NCBI GenBank assembly: GCA_019188255.1
Contig: JAETXT010000003.1
Location: forward strand, 3,968,001 to 4,032,000
Source of the DNA: Verticillium longisporum
Lineage: Eukaryota; Ascomycota; Sordariomycetes; Glomerellales; Plectosphaerellaceae
Direction of reading: 5' to 3'
DNA length: 64,000 nt
Part shown: positions 34,648 through 47,551 of the stretch, in pieces
Position numbering within the stretch: the stretch's first letter is position 1
Layout of the letters: every line of letters starts with the position of its first letter
Notes under the pieces: generated by a model
The model's input: the letters and a program-made list of their open reading frames with translations, nothing else
What the model was told of the DNA's origin: nothing
Databases searched by the model: none
Program-made: the position numbers and the translations under genes

Positions 34648-37021
34648 ATGGCTGCTGAATCGTCGGCAAAACCGCGTTGGGGGCGCTGGTTCGGGCGCGA
34701 GTCCAACGCCGCCCAGACCCCCGAACCACAAGAGAAGCAAGGTCCTCCGAGATGGAGTATGGGCGTTCTCAATGACCCTCACACAGTTCAGGTTCCTGGT
34801 ACGTGGGCTTTCTGTCAATCTGTCCCATCACCTGCTGATCGCACTGCCAAAATCAGGTTCTGTCCTTCTGCTTGCCAGTAACAGGAATGAACCCCTCGGC
34901 CTCCGTAATGCGCCTGCACGCACCTCTCATTCCTCCATCCCGACTGGGTTCTTCGATCCAGGTCCATCGTCACCAGCCACTGCCCGCCGCTCTTCCTCGC
35001 ATGGCCCGCCCGCCGATGAAAAGAAGAAGACCAAAGACGGCAAAATCATCTTAGAGCCCCAGCCAGAGGACTCGGCGAACGACCCGCTGAACTGGCCTGC
35101 TTGGCGTCGCGACACCGCCCTCTTTTCTCTAGGTTTTACTGCCTGGTCGGCGGTGGAATCACGCCTCTGCTGGCCGCTGGGTTTTACGATGTTGCCGACG
35201 ACTACGGAGTCAGCGTCGAAGATGTCTCGTTGACAACCGGCTTGTACATGATGGGCATGGGCCTCGGATCCGTTGTCGCATCCCCTACCGCCATCTTGTG
35301 GGGAAACGTCCGGTCTACCTTGCGGGCGCCATTCTGCTGGTCATTTCTTCCGTCTGGTGTGCTCTATCACCCAACTTTGCTTCCCTCATCGTGGCCAGAA
35401 TCGTTCAAGGCATAGCCGTCAGCCCTGGAATGTCTGCCTTCGGCCACCATTGCCGAGATCTTCTTCCTGCACGAGAGAGCGTATCGTATCGGCATATACA
35501 CCTTGCTTCTGCTAGGTGGCAAAAATCTTATCCCGCTGGTGAGCGCTGTGATTATCCAGGCTCTGAATTGGCGATGGGTATTCTGGTAAGCAGCATCCCC
35601 ACTCCCTGGTGCCACCAGCATGAAGTACCCGGGTTAAGTGGATTTTGGATGTCAAGACTGACGACAAGTGATATAGGGTCGTAGCTATTATTGTTGCCGC
35701 CTGGTTCTTTGCCCTCTTTCTATTCGTACCAGAGACATTTTGGGACAGAACACCTCACCCAAAGTCCAGGAAACCATCGAGACGGCCGAGCTTCATTCGT
35801 CGTCTGTCATCACAGCGAAACGTACCTCAGCAGCCCGTACCCGAGGCAGTAGTCGACGAGACCGCGGACCCATCTAAGGAACAGACTGATGACGTTCCTG
35901 CCTCACCCTCCGTCGCAACACCCTCTGGACATCAACACAAAAACCTCCACGTTGGGTTTGCTCCAAATGAACCTACCGAGCAAGTGGGCGAGACAAGCGT
36001 CATCGCCAGCATGGCTCCGAATGCAACAGCTCCTGAACAAGCTCGTCCAGAAGATGATAATGCAAGACCAACCTCTGCCCGCACTGCCACGCCCACTACC
36101 GGGAACACCGCCTTTGACGCTCAGCGAGCAGATTCACCTCATCACGGCTCCACCTCGGGCTCCGATTACTTTGCCAGAGGACCTGGAATTGAGAGCGAAA
36201 AGTTCCCGACAGACTCGAGAGGTCCGCCGAAATCGACTGCGTATACCCACACACTGCGACACCAACCCGCAAGGTCTTTTGCCGAGCAGCTCAACCCATG
36301 GAATGGTCGTCTCAATCACGACAAATGGCTGAAGGTCATGGTTCGGCCTTTTATCCTCTTTGCGTATCCCTCTGTTCTCTGGTCTACAGTCATCTACTCT
36401 TGCTCTGTGGGGTGGCTCATCGTCATCTCGGAAACGATGAGCGTGATCTATCGGAATTCGGACTCGTACAACTTCACCGCCCTTCAGACTGGACTCGTGT
36501 ACATCTCGCCGTTTGTTGGTGGCATCTTGGGCACCGTTGTAGCCGGTAAAGTAAGCGATATCATCGTTAGGGCGCTGGCACGTCGCAACGGGGGCCTTTA
36601 CGAGCCCGAATTCCGCCTCATCATGGCAGTTCCTATCCTCCTCAGCACCGTCATAGGATTGATGGGGTTTGGATGGTCAGCAGAAGAACGCGATCATTGG
36701 ATGGTGCCCACGTTCTTCTTTGGTGTCGTATCATTCGGCTGTACCATGGGCTCCACCACGTCCATCACATATTGCGTTGACAGCTACCGACAGTATGCCG
36801 GCGAGGCTCTGGTCACGCTCAACTTTAGCAAGAACATCCTACACGGACTTGTCTTTAGTTTGTTCGTCACTCACTGGATGGCATCGGACGGGCCGAAAAC
36901 TATGTTCATCTGGCTCGGCGTCATTCAGCTAATTTTCTGTCTGTTCTCGATCCCCATGTATATCTTCGGCAAACGTGCCCGTATGTGGACTGTGCGGAAG
37001 AACTTTATGGAGAAGTTTTAG
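34648..37021 (+). CDS. HOL1-like MFS transporter (DHA1 family), three apparent frameshifts
   Basis: Exons 34648-34798, 34857-35585 and 35677-37021. The N-terminal tail is long and hydrophilic and includes NDPLNWPAWRRD. The first six TMs contain GGGITPLLAAGF, the DHA1-type GLGSVVASPTAILWGKRP loop (interrupted) and ATIAEIFFLHERAYRIG. A large Ser/Pro-rich cytosolic loop and six more TMs follow, ending in KRARMWTVRKNF. The family includes yeast Hol1 (polyamine and cation uptake) and related drug antiporters; the substrate is not predictable. The frame breaks three times: in a TTTT run at 35134-35137, at GGGGAAA 35300-35306, and at 35426-35428 where two bases appear lost. Adding 1, 1 and 2 bases restores family sequence and a length divisible by three. 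Confidence 0.78.
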
Positions 37022-38107
37022 ATGGTGCCTCGTTGCATTGAGAGGCCAGCGTGTTGGGGACGTGGCCAAGGAGCATGGTGATTACTCTCAGGCATTTCCG
37101 GCGTTACGCGTGTTAATTTCTTTTGGCGTTGCATCAGCATCAGCATTATACATTGGATGAGTCCAGTAGTTCATACACACACCAGGGCCAAAGGGCGCAG
37201 ACGACAGTATACAGCATGCCATACAAACCACCGTACCTAGATTGGAGTGCCATCTTGCGCATACCTGTCGCAGATGGTTTCATGAATAAGTTAATAAGTT
37301 ACACGCTATGCAAGCTCTACCACAGGTACATGTGACTAACCTCCAGCGATGCCATGCTATTTTGTTGGGTTTACTAGTCAGTTCTATGATCACTTGGTCA
37401 AAGACACCCGCCATGTTTTCGGAAGTCGTTGTCATGTCGTCTCTTGTCTACCCAGTCCAGCCATTGAAATATACACAAGGCCTAGATGCCTGTAACCCGA
37501 AAAACTCCGCAAGCCCGGCGGCTCCTCCCATCATTTACACATGGGGTTGAAAAGCCATGGGGAAATCGCACCCGCATATATTACAAGCCACGCAGCCCTC
37601 GCCTGCTGTCATCCCGTTCCTTCCATCCATGGTCAACCCACCGCCTTTGCTCTGCACGCCCTGGACACCGACGACCCCTACTTTACTAGCCAGCCCCCTT
37701 GCGTCGCCCCCACTGCCCCTCCGCGCGCGCCCCCTCGCGTCTGATCTCGTCTCGCTGAGAGAGAAAGTGGAAAAGAAGCATATGGATGACCAGCATGCAT
37801 GTACGTGTTCTTTTGTAATGCATTAGAAAAAAAGGAGGTTCTCGCGGTTACTGAGGTGGAAAACGGGGAACGAAACGAGCGCGTGTTGGCCGAGTTCTGC
37901 GACTCGTCCGACGTCTGTATCGACACCTTTAAGAGGGTGGGCGCAAAGGGAGGGGTGGGATTTCAACGGTTATGAAATGCGTCATGGAGGAAAGGCAAAG
38001 CTTTCCTGCCCATTTTTCTTTTCTTCTTTTTTCAAAAACTCCTTGTCTGGACGGCCGTGAAGAGAGTGTTCGCTGTGCTGTATGCAATGTACCTGTACCC
38101 GAAACGA
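37022..38107. other. Intergenic between convergent genes
   Basis: No supported gene. Frames around 37,480-37,830 are Pro-rich chance frames. Confidence 0.45.
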
Positions 38108-39752
38108 CTATGCGTAGAGGGCTTCGATGAAGTAGATGAAGCCGAAGAGGAGGAAGGCGAGGGCGCCGCCGATGGTGACTAGAAGGAGTTAGCGTTCATC
38201 GCATCAGAGAAAAGGAGGACAGCGCGGCTCCATGGGAGATGGTTTTACTCACCAACTTTCAGGCTGACCTTCCCCGCGATGGCGCGACCGCCGATGACCG
38301 CCACGCCGGTGCAGACGCAGTGTCCCGTCATGGCACCGAGCGTAACCCACCAGTAGTCCTGTCCAGCGGCCATGGCAATGGTCGCGATCTGGGAGCGGTC
38401 GCCCCACTCGCCGAGGAAGGTCATGACAAAAGTCTGCACCCAGGCCGGGCTCAGGAGCAGAGCAGACAGGTTGCCAAGCCCCTGGAAGAAGCTGGCCGCC
38501 GAGGCGTAGCGGCCGCCCGAGCGGCTGCGGGATCGGCTGGAGGAGGGGGAGCGTGGTGCGGAGGGGAAGCGGCTCTTGGAGCGCGACTTGCGGTGGTCGC
38601 CGTCGCCGAGACCCATCTCGAGGGCGTAGAGGGAGACGGAGTGTTGCCGCGCCGGCGGCCGGCGGCGGCACTCTCTTTTTCCTTCTCGGCGAGCTCGCGC
38701 TCGACTTCGAAGCTCTTCAGTGACGCCCTCGTTGGGGTCCATGGCCATGCCTTCGCGTAGCAGCTTGGCGCCAAAGACGAAGAACAGACCGGCGGCGGCG
38801 AACGAGGTCAGGCGCTTGGGGATGAGGGTCGGGACGGCGTGGCCGAGGACGGCGGAGAGGACAGTCATGACGAGGAGGGCGCCGAACGCGGCGGAGAAGA
38901 CAACGAGGCGATCGTGCTTCATAGCCATCAGGGCGGCAACGAGGAAGGTCTTGTCGCCGACCTCGGAGACGAGAATCATGGTGAGAGAAAGGACGAAGGA
39001 GTGGAAGGGCTGGATGATGCCTTCATCCTCCTCCTCGAGCGCGCTCGAACCCTTGGGATGCGACTTGGAGACATCGAGGTGGTCTTTGTTGGCAGAGTCG
39101 GGAACGGGAGGAGGAATGTCGTCTAGCGACTTGGGAAGGTCTGCCGGTTTCTGCGAGGAGAAGAAAGGTTAGCACCCCATCAGGGGTATTTACACGTACA
39201 GAAATTTGGTGACGAAGGGGGGAGGGGAGTACTCACGCCCAGGCCAGCTACCTCATCAGCCGTGCCGTGTTCGTGCTCATGCTCAGGGCGGTCCTGGTCG
39301 CTGGGCGAGGGAGTCTTGGGGGCTTCGGGGACATTATCGCCGGCCTTGCGCGCCTTGTCCTTCTCGCTGACGCCGCCCTCGGTGCCAATGGTGCCCTCCT
39401 TTGGCTTCTGGCGGTCTGGGTCGTTCATGACGCCGTCGTTCGTCGCGGGAATGCGCTTGCCGACGACAATGGTGGGACCGACAGGCCTGCCCTCGAGGGG
39501 TGGAAGGTCCTTCACCAGGTCATCTGTGTTGTGGTTCCTGTCGACAAACGGGCCCTGATGCGGCATGCCATCCCTGCCGTCGACGGGCGCGCCTTTGGTG
39601 CCAACATCTTGTCGCTTGGCGATCTCTGCTACTGGTATGTCTGCGGCGACTGGTCGTGGCTCGTTGTGAATCGTCTGCTCGGACGCTAGGGCTGCGACCA
39701 GGGAGGGAATGAGGAGGAGGATCAAGGGCAAGGGTCGGGACCTGAGCCGCAT
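38108..39752 (-). CDS. GDT1: GDT1/TMEM165-type Golgi cation transporter
   Basis: Exons 39752-39237, 39150-38253 and 38178-38108 (494 codons). There is a signal peptide (LRSRPLPLILLLIPSLVAA), then a long acidic, Pro-rich luminal region of about 180 residues. The UPF0016 transporter core has both signature motifs: SEVGDKTF in the first repeat and GEWGDRSQ in the second. Family members move Ca2+/Mn2+ against protons in the Golgi and support glycosylation. In the central loop the reading frame looks wrong for about 25 codons (about 38640-38715): the neighbouring frame reads EVERELAEKEKE, as expected for the family, while the nominal frame is Arg-rich. Two compensating indels would explain this. 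Confidence 0.88.
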
Positions 39753-40620
39753 GATGGCGGTGTTTGAAATTTGAAAGCAACGAAGGGGATAGAAATGAAA
39801 GCAGGCGGACTTGGGCAGTGATGATATGATGCGGTGGAAAGAAAAGGAGAAGTTGTTGAGGCGCTCGAGTTGACGACCTGGCCTGGCCGTAATGGTGTGG
39901 TGGATGATTACAGGTACCTGGACGTGCCCCCCGAAACATTTGGCCAATAGTCCCAACTGGGTTTGGGTTAGTGGCCGCCAAGCCCAGACATCAGCCGCTC
40001 GTCGTTCTCCTGGATTGAAACCTACTAGCTCCCTCGGTGCTTGGCTCCACCAGAGGTATGTGCTGCACATAGACGCGCCACGGTGGCTATACGCGTGGCT
40101 TCGCCCTTTGAACGGTTCTCGGGGGACTATTCAGGTATCCTCAGCTGCTTCCGACTTGAGCTGCTCCCAACTTGAGCAACGTAACTCTCCAGCTCATCAC
40201 TTTGAGATATTCTCATTTTTTCCATAATTAATCAATCTTCGATTTCCTGAGACAGGCAGACGTCGCCCAATTAGTTGCCTTCTGCTGAGTCCGAGCCCCT
40301 CATTGTCAAACCATGCACTTCTGTCAGTCATTCATACTCTTCACGCTGAGCGGGGAGACTAGTAAATTGTAAAACCATTCATGTCATCTATGTCAAGATC
40401 GATCTCCTTCATCTAGCACTACCAAGACCAAAGGCAAAAGCGTCAAAACATATTCCACACCCAGCGCCTAATGCTCGCATCCATCTGGCTCGCACCAGCA
40501 CCCGCCCTCAGTTCAGGATTGAGGATCCGGGCCTGCATAGTCTTGTTACCAGATGAATGACATCAGGTGCTCCCGGAAACACCAAGCACCACCGCTGCAG
40601 ACACAGAAACAGTGGCACTT
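39753..40620. other. Intergenic, no supported gene
   Basis: Promoter side of the GDT1 gene and 3' side of the next MFS gene. Nothing else is seen. Confidence 0.4.
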
Positions 40621-42325
40621 TTAGGCCTTGGCCGTCATCTCGGAAATGTCCCGCTCGTCAAAGGGATCAACGACAGTGCTGGCAAACTGCCTGGCCGGGA
40701 TCCGCTTGGCAAAGAGCACGTCGAGCTCGTGGTACGACCTGTTCCAGGTCTCGGGCGGGCGGAAGTAACTCCAGCCGAAGACGCCGAAGCAGGTGCCAGC
40801 CCAGAAGAAGCCCGTGTAGCCCTTGAGGTTCCAGGCCTGGGGGTTCATGAAATACTGCTGCAGGACGCCACCAATGGTGCCCATGATGTTGGACGAGTCA
40901 CGGGCGAGGCAGATGGTCTTCTGACGGAGACGGGTGGAGCCGACCTCGGCGGGGAGCGCCCAGCCCAGCTGTCCGGCGGAGAGCTGGAAAATAAAGGTCC
41001 AGAGCATGGTGAGGCAGGCCTGCGCCATGGCGACCGATTCCTTGGAGGTCCAGACGTTGAGGACACCGATGAGGAGAAGCACAAAGCACATGCCAGCCAT
41101 GCCCCAGACGTAAATGGTGCGGCGGCCGAGACGGGGCATCAGGACGAACCAGTTGATCAGGCAGCCGATAAAGGCAAGGCCAGTACCGCCGAGCGCGAGA
41201 GAGTAGGTGGTGCTGGTGCCGAGACCCATCTGCGAGAAGAAGTACGAGCTGTTGTAGGCAAACGCAATACCGCAGAGAATCTGACCGGCAAAGACGACGC
41301 AGGCAATCTCGGTACGGCGTAGCTCGGTGCCCTTGAAACAGTCCCAGTAGCTCGTGCCGATGCGCAACTGCTGCTCAAGGTTGTTGGTGTAGACGATCAT
41401 GGACAGCGTCTTGCGCGGGTCGACGGACGTTGTGGCAGTGGACTGAAGGCGGCGCAGCGAGGCCTCGGCCTCCTCCAGCTTGCCCATGCGGACGAGGTAC
41501 CAGGGAGACTCGGGCGAGATGTAGAGGAGGGGGATGAGGAAGATAGGCCACACCCACTGCAGAGCGAACGGGATTCTGTAGCCCCACTGGTCCACGCGTC
41601 GACAGGCCCTTGAGGATGCCGGCAGAGATGAGCTGGCCGAGGATGAAGCACATGTTGGTGTACGAGGTCATGTATGTGCGCAGCGCAGTGGGCAGGACTT
41701 CGGAGGCGTAGGCAGGAGCGGTCGTAGCGAGAATGCCCCAGGGGACACCGCAGAGGATTTCGCCGATGACCAGGACGATGAGATTCGGGGCGAAGAAGAC
41801 GGGGAAGATGAAGAGCGACAGGGCGAGGAGGGCGCCGATCTGGACGCGACGAGAGCCGTACTTGGACACGAGATAGCCGCTCAGGAGGCAGCCGAAGATG
41901 GAGCCGACGCCGGCACCTTGAGACAGACCAGCCTGCCACGCAGGGGTCAACTGGTATCCCGTTGGACTCTGGGGGGTGACCCCAACGAATCGGCCGTACT
42001 TGATCAGGAACGATGCTGTTGGAATCACAAATTAGCGTCGTCGCATCGTGAGGAAGCAGGTTTCCTTACGGTACGCGAAGAAGTTGGACAAAAGGTTGGT
42101 ATCGTAGCCCTCCATGATCACACAGGTGGATGACACGAGCGCCCAGCCGATGGCCTTTGGATACACTCGGATGGCCTCGGCGATGGTGAGTTGGTGATCA
42201 TCAGCAGTAGCCTCGAGCGCGGCCTGGTTGAGGACCTTGTCGTCAAGGGCGGTCTTGTTGGCTGCTTCCGCCAGGACCGCGACAGTATCAGCCTTTTCCA
42301 AGGCGACGACGTTCGATTTCTCCAT
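40621..42325 (-). CDS. MFS sugar transporter (maltose permease-like), one apparent frameshift
   Basis: Two exons, 42325-42070 and 42015-40621, about 550 residues. As in the transporter at 17378, TM1 begins MEGYD, PESPWYLVRMGK follows TM6, and the C-terminal motif is PETWNRSYHELDVLF. It is therefore a second fungal alpha-glucoside/hexose permease. The frame breaks at 41592-41598, between GLSTR and DQWGYRIPF: the read has CGTGG where CGTGTGG would keep the family sequence, a loss of one dinucleotide unit. The rest is uninterrupted. I favour sequence error over pseudogene, as no other damage is seen. Confidence 0.83.
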
Positions 42326-44751
42326 GATGAAGCCCGGATTTCGGATGACGGAGCGTCTTTGCCGTATTCAAGCTTTGTTATAGAGGTGAAGAGGATGAGA
42401 GAGATGCTGGTGCAACAAGACCCGGTTTCTCGTGGGTCCTTGGGGTTCCTTATATAACAAGTCCCAAGGCCGCGGTGGCCTGCCCTTCAAGTATCACAGC
42501 ATCTTCAAGCCTTCACACGCCGCCCCGAGTCATGGTATCCTAGCTATGGAAAAGAAGTAGACTTCGCCAAAAGGGGGTTTGCTCGGGATTTGTCCCCAGT
42601 ACCCCGCTGCTCAGGAAAAGGTGAGGTAAGGTTGAGAAGACACTGACACGATCTGATGGCCTCGCCTCCGAACCGATGCCCCTGCATCTCCGCAATTGAG
42701 CTGTGTCGAAGGCTAAAGCCCCAGCTGGGGTCGAGATTTCACCCCGCCAAATTCGACATCTCCCCAGGGGCAGCCGAATCGTGTGCAGTGAAGGCACGCT
42801 ACGGCGGGAAAGTTGGCGGAAAACTGCCGCTGCAGATCCAACAGACCACTTCAATTTCCCAAGTCTTTGGCTCGGCCCAAGACATGCGAGAGCACACGGT
42901 TTGAATACCGGGTTTACCTTACCCTAGTGCGCCATGTCGGTCCGACAGAATCTTTGATCGATCGTTTAGATGCGGAAATGTTTGGTTTTGCAGCATCATG
43001 TGCACGAAATGCGACATGGCTGCTGGATGTTCATGGGAGGCTTGCCTAGATGATGTATTCTCTGGCCCCCTACAGCTAGAGGCTAGAGTTCTCCGCCATA
43101 GCAAATGGGCGCCTTTTCTTAGCCCCCGCCCTGGCGTGTCTCTTTAACACACCACCATCGGCGGGCGACTGAGCAGTGTGTAATGTTGCAACAGTTGACT
43201 TCTGGGCACCTTCCCCCACCACCACCAGAAGGCAAAGAAATACCGTGTAACCTCATAGCGCAATATCGCTCGCTTGAAAATGATATCGATGTCATGTCAG
43301 GCGGCAGAACAGATGCATAGGCTTGCGGAATATGATCCAGAGGTGCGGGTTAAGGCAGACGTCCATTAAGCGTCCAGAATGAAGTAGACACGAACCTAGC
43401 TCTCGGCTGCAAGCAACATACACGACACTGCCTACCTTAGTACTTCTCGCATTCGGATGAGCTGTGCTGCGGAGTTCAAGGAGTTAATCAAGTAGTGAGA
43501 CTAAATGAGTCCATACCGTTTCACTAATACTATATCCATCTCCAGCTTACTCATGCTAGGCCGTTCTCCCATCATGTGCGTCGTGTGTTGAAGCTTCGTC
43601 TGAGCTCTATTCGTCATTCAAGACTCTGACAGATGGAACGTCAGATACCCCAGATTATATCCCCAATCTCGTGGGCCTGGAGAAGAGGGGAGATGGGAGC
43701 ATGGCCCATGTTTGTATAATGATCATCAGATGTTTAATGGTCTCGCGACTTGGTGCTAGTACACGTGCGGCGGGGCCCACACTGTTGGTAGCGCATGCGG
43801 GGAGCATCAGTGCCGGGCAGGGATCTGGGAGCACCTCCACGTCCCTTGATCGCTGGGCGGAATATTGCGGGATATTTGTTGGAGCAGTTTTCCGACGACA
43901 AGCCGCCTGAAGCGTCGCTCGTGCACGCCATCTGTCATAAACCTCGCCAGATCTCCAGTCAAATAGTTTGGCAATACTAGCTTCAAACCCGAGATATCAT
44001 CGATCGATTCGAACGTCAGGCAATTCTTGAGAGTTGAGCAACTGAAGAGCTTGGCGGACTGTTTCTCGTTCCTCTTGAAGCTGATGACGGGTTGATATCG
44101 TCTGACGAATCTTGTGCCAGCACTGGGAGGGAGCAATTACGTCCACAGGCTGGATGTCCTTGAGACATGGGTTGGTTGCACTTGGTCTTGACATTGATGA
44201 TAGTACGCCGCATCAAAGAAAGCTGGAGGTTGTCCTTCTAGGTTAACTCACAAAGAACAAGTCAACATCGTGAGATCTCACAATGAGGCAGGTACAATCG
44301 ATCCTCATCCACGAGGAGATGAAGTCGAAATACAGGTAGCAAGGTCCGCAGATGGAGCTGATTATTAAGGGACCACTTAGGTACCTTGTCTGTTCTGGTC
44401 AAGGCGGCAATAGGAGGCGCCTTATCTTATCTCCGGCCGCTGGTTGCCCCCACCCATACTTACACCGATGCATGTCGTCACGAACCTTGGGGATGAGAGC
44501 TTCGCGATGACTGTCACAACTCACCTTGAGCTTTTTCTCCAGAAGTACCGGCTGTATCAAATCATTAGACTCCCGAATTCACATTGCCGGGGAACGTAGC
44601 TTCGTGCATCAAGACCAGCATATCGGGCGTGGCAGTGATCCGCGTTTGCCGGCTGTTCCCCCGCCTCTCTCTTGTTCCAGGCGCCAGATATCCCACCTCA
44701 CCTTACCCTTCTTGATTGCCGAGGCACCCACTCAGGCGCCTCACAGACGCG
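42326..44751. other. Long intergenic stretch
   Basis: Besides a possible coding relic near 43.85-44.2 kb (separate entry), I see no gene. It presumably holds the promoters of the flanking divergent genes. Confidence 0.4.
43850..44190 (-). pseudogene. Possible coding relic, unknown
   Basis: Two minus-strand frames abut with protein-like composition: one reads RETVRQALQLLNSQELPDV and the next SGLKLVLPNYLTGDLARFM then ERRFRRLVVGKLL. They could be one broken gene fragment. No family is recognised and no start is visible, so this may be chance. Confidence 0.2.
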
Positions 44752-44940
44752 ATGGACAACTCCGATCGAGACTCGTCCGCACAGCTCGTTAGTAATGACC
44801 CTCAAGAACTGGACGAGGAACTGCTTCCCGACTGGTATCTTCAACAACAGGAGCAAGCCCGCGAGTCCTCTATGAACTCCGACCAAGATGATTCCGAAAG
44901 TGGAGTTCACTATGAATACGTGCTCGAAGATGCAGAGGAA

Positions 44941-44975
<35 letters not shown>

Positions 44976-46878
44976 TTATCATGGTGGGTTCCATCATCTG
45001 CCCGTCAGTGCATCTCTGCTAACTTTGTGGAAGATGCCGAAGACGGCGAAGATACAGAAACAGAACATGAAGTGGCCGGTATCCTCGCATCAAACGGAGA
45101 CGATGATGATGGCGAGGAAAACGAGGAGGACAGCGATGACGCTGGCGACGCGCTGGATGGTGTACAAGCGATTTTAGGTTCGCAATCCCTTTAGCTAACA
45201 ATGGTCACCTCGGTCCTAACTCTGGGTAGATGGCGCAGGAATTGGATGGTTGTCACGAGCACAAGTTATGGCACTTCTTAGAGGCAGAAACCTTGGCAGC
45301 ATTCTGGTCGAAGAAGGGGATGACGGCGAGTTTCTGAGCTTTGGTGCCAGACGTCGACGACGGGCGCCACCCGATCCTAATCGTTTCCCCAAAGTCCCCA
45401 GCGAGAAAGGCATCGAGCTTATGCACTCGGGTGTCTTTGGAGCCACTGATGCTCGTGTTCACAAGCAGAAGCAGCTGGCCCGTCGCATTCTCGACCGAGA
45501 GCTCGGCTTCGATACCAGAGTCGACCGGCAAAAGAATCAAGACTTGATGGCGCAAAACATGCTCCCATCAAACAGGGCGGAAATGATTGTCCACTACGAT
45601 TCGCCTGTGTACTCGGGTCAGTTCTCCGAGGACGGCAACTTTTTCTACGCATGTGGCCATGACTTCAAGGTCCGCATGTACGACACATCGAACCCGTACA
45701 ACTGGAAATACTACAAGACCGTCGAGTATCCCTTTGGCCAGTGGACGTTGACCGATGCGTCGCTGAGTCCCGACAACAAATGGCTCGCCTATACCTCGAT
45801 TCATTCCAGCGTCTGTCTGGCGCCGACCGATCCCAACGATAGGGGTGATCCGTATACGCTCAACCTCGCTGCCGGCAGGGGTGGCCACCGAGGATACCAC
45901 AATTTTGGTATTTGGTCGGTAAGGTTTTCCGGCGACGGGAGGGAGCTCGTTGCCGGCACCAACAAATGTTCCATCATCGTCTATGACATCGAGTCCCGTA
46001 CGGTGCTGCATGATGTGCAGGGCCACGAGGACGATGTCAATGCCGTATGTTTTGCCGACAAGTCTTCACCACATATCTTGTATTCCGGCTCCGACGACAC
46101 CACAATCAAGGTCTGGGATCGACGAAGCATGGGCGACGGACGGCCAGCGGGCGCTTTCATCGGACATACGGAAGGGTTGACGTACATAGACAGCAAGGGC
46201 GACGGGCGCTACATTCTGAGCAACGGCAAAGACCAAAATATGAAGCTGTGGGAACTGCGCAACGACAAGTCCACCGTCAGGTTCAGCGAGCTCAACCCTA
46301 CGCAGCACACGGCAGGCCGAGGTTTCGACTACAGAATGGGGGTCTACAATGACGACGACTGGGAGCCCCATCCAAGCGGTGACAACTCGGTGGTCACATT
46401 CCGCGGTCACAAGGTGTTGCAGACGCTCATCCGCTGTCACTTTTCGCCGCCTTCAAGCACAAATTCACGCTACGTGTACTCGGGAAGCCAGGACGGCAAG
46501 GTCTGGATCTACAACATGGACGCTACCGTGGCTAGCGTCATCGACGTCAACAAAGCCACCAGGGGTTCGAGGACGTCGCAGAGGCGGAGGGTGTTCTACT
46601 ACGACGAGTCTCCTAGCTGGAGGACATGCGTGCGCGACGCGAGCTGGCACCCCAACGCGCCACTGCTCGTCGGTAAGTACTGCTGCTGCGCCCATCTTCC
46701 CTGCTCACTTGGCGATGCTAACATTTTCCAAGCTTCGGCGTGGAATGGGGCTGGCGCCTCATTTGGCACGTGCAGTGTTCACTCGTTCAACGAGGCTGAT
46801 GACGATGAGGCAGAGCCTAGGATGGGCAGAAGTGTGGATGACCAGCTTCGAACAGATCCATCGCTCAAAGATGTATAG
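44752..46878 (+). CDS. DCAF11/WDR23-type WD40 protein (LEC14B-like)
   Basis: Exons 44752-44983, 45034-45177, 45230-46672 and 46733-46878, giving 654 residues in frame. The N-terminus is very acidic; a GAC repeat (about 44940-44973) encodes 12 consecutive Asp. A helical region with RVHKQKQLARRILDREL precedes seven WD40-type blades with GH...WD or YD signatures, for example GHEDDVNAVCF ending IKVWDRR, and RYVYSGSQDGKVWIYN. The order and sequence match DCAF11/WDR23, a substrate receptor of CUL4-DDB1 ubiquitin ligases. The last intron (60 bp) has no in-frame stop, but it has GTAAGT and GCTAAC signals and its removal rejoins LLVASAWNG. The frame is intact. Confidence 0.88.
44940..44973. repeat. 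GAC trinucleotide repeat (poly-Asp)
   Basis: About eleven tandem GAC units inside exon 1 of the WD40 gene. It is a potentially length-variable coding microsatellite. Confidence 0.9.
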
Positions 46879-47222
46879 TGTGATGTAGACAGCAGGAAAT
46901 ATGATCCCAACTGGGTTGGTACTCCGATTAATGATCCAAGAATGACACGTTTGTGCCCTTCTCCACACAGTCATTCTGAAGTAAGACTGAGAAGAATCCG
47001 GCTTCGAGAGACACGTCCCCCTCAAGCTTATACCGTGCGCATCGTGAGGTCCCTACTCCCCCAAATTCGCAGTGTCCCTCTTTGCTCGCCGAACGTGTCT
47101 TTCCATCCAGAGTCCCTCCGTAACCGCGGGTATATTTTCGGTGGTTTTGCTCGTTGGAAAATGGCGATGGAAAGGATCCCTACACCCTTCCTATCGCTCC
47201 TGATAGTGCTCGTGTACCATGA
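46879..47222. other. Intergenic between convergent genes
   Basis: 3' regions of the WD40 and SSS1 genes. No other feature is seen. Confidence 0.4.
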
Positions 47223-47551
47223 TTACGCACCACCAACCAGAATGTTGTTGACGGGGATGTGGATGAGCTTGACCTGTATCGACAAGTGTTAGCAAGGTGG
47301 CAGGGCGGCAGCGACATGGGAGGAGACTTGCGATGTAACCGACAGCTCCCATGATGAGGAAACCAACACCGACGGCCTGCGCGAGCTTCTGGTACTCGGC
47401 GCGATCGGCTAACAGAGAGGGTCAGCAAGTGTCGTGCACAATAGGTTGCGTTTCGCGTCGACTCACGCTTGGTGCACCTCCTCATGAACTGGACGCCATC
47501 CTGAGCGAACTCCGAGGGGACCTCAAGGAACTCCTTAACGGTATCGGCCAT
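47223..47551 (-). CDS. SSS1: Sec61 gamma subunit (Sss1)
   Basis: Three exons, 47551-47467, 47408-47332 and 47273-47223, give 70 residues. The protein begins MADTVKEFLEVPSEF. It carries the amphipathic helix with QDGVQFMRRCTK and one tail-anchored TM segment ending KLIHIPVNNILVGGA, the full length expected for the gamma subunit of the ER translocon. The second intron (47274-47331) starts GCAAGT and ends ACAG: a GC-AG intron whose removal joins GYI to VKLIHIP. No GT donor restores the conserved sequence. The gene is essential in yeast and the frame here is intact. Confidence 0.93.

Noticed and set aside
40567..41322. 251-codon plus-strand ORF opposite the MFS at 40.6 kb
   Set aside because: The minus strand encodes a clear MFS; this frame has no domain and mirrors its codon bias.
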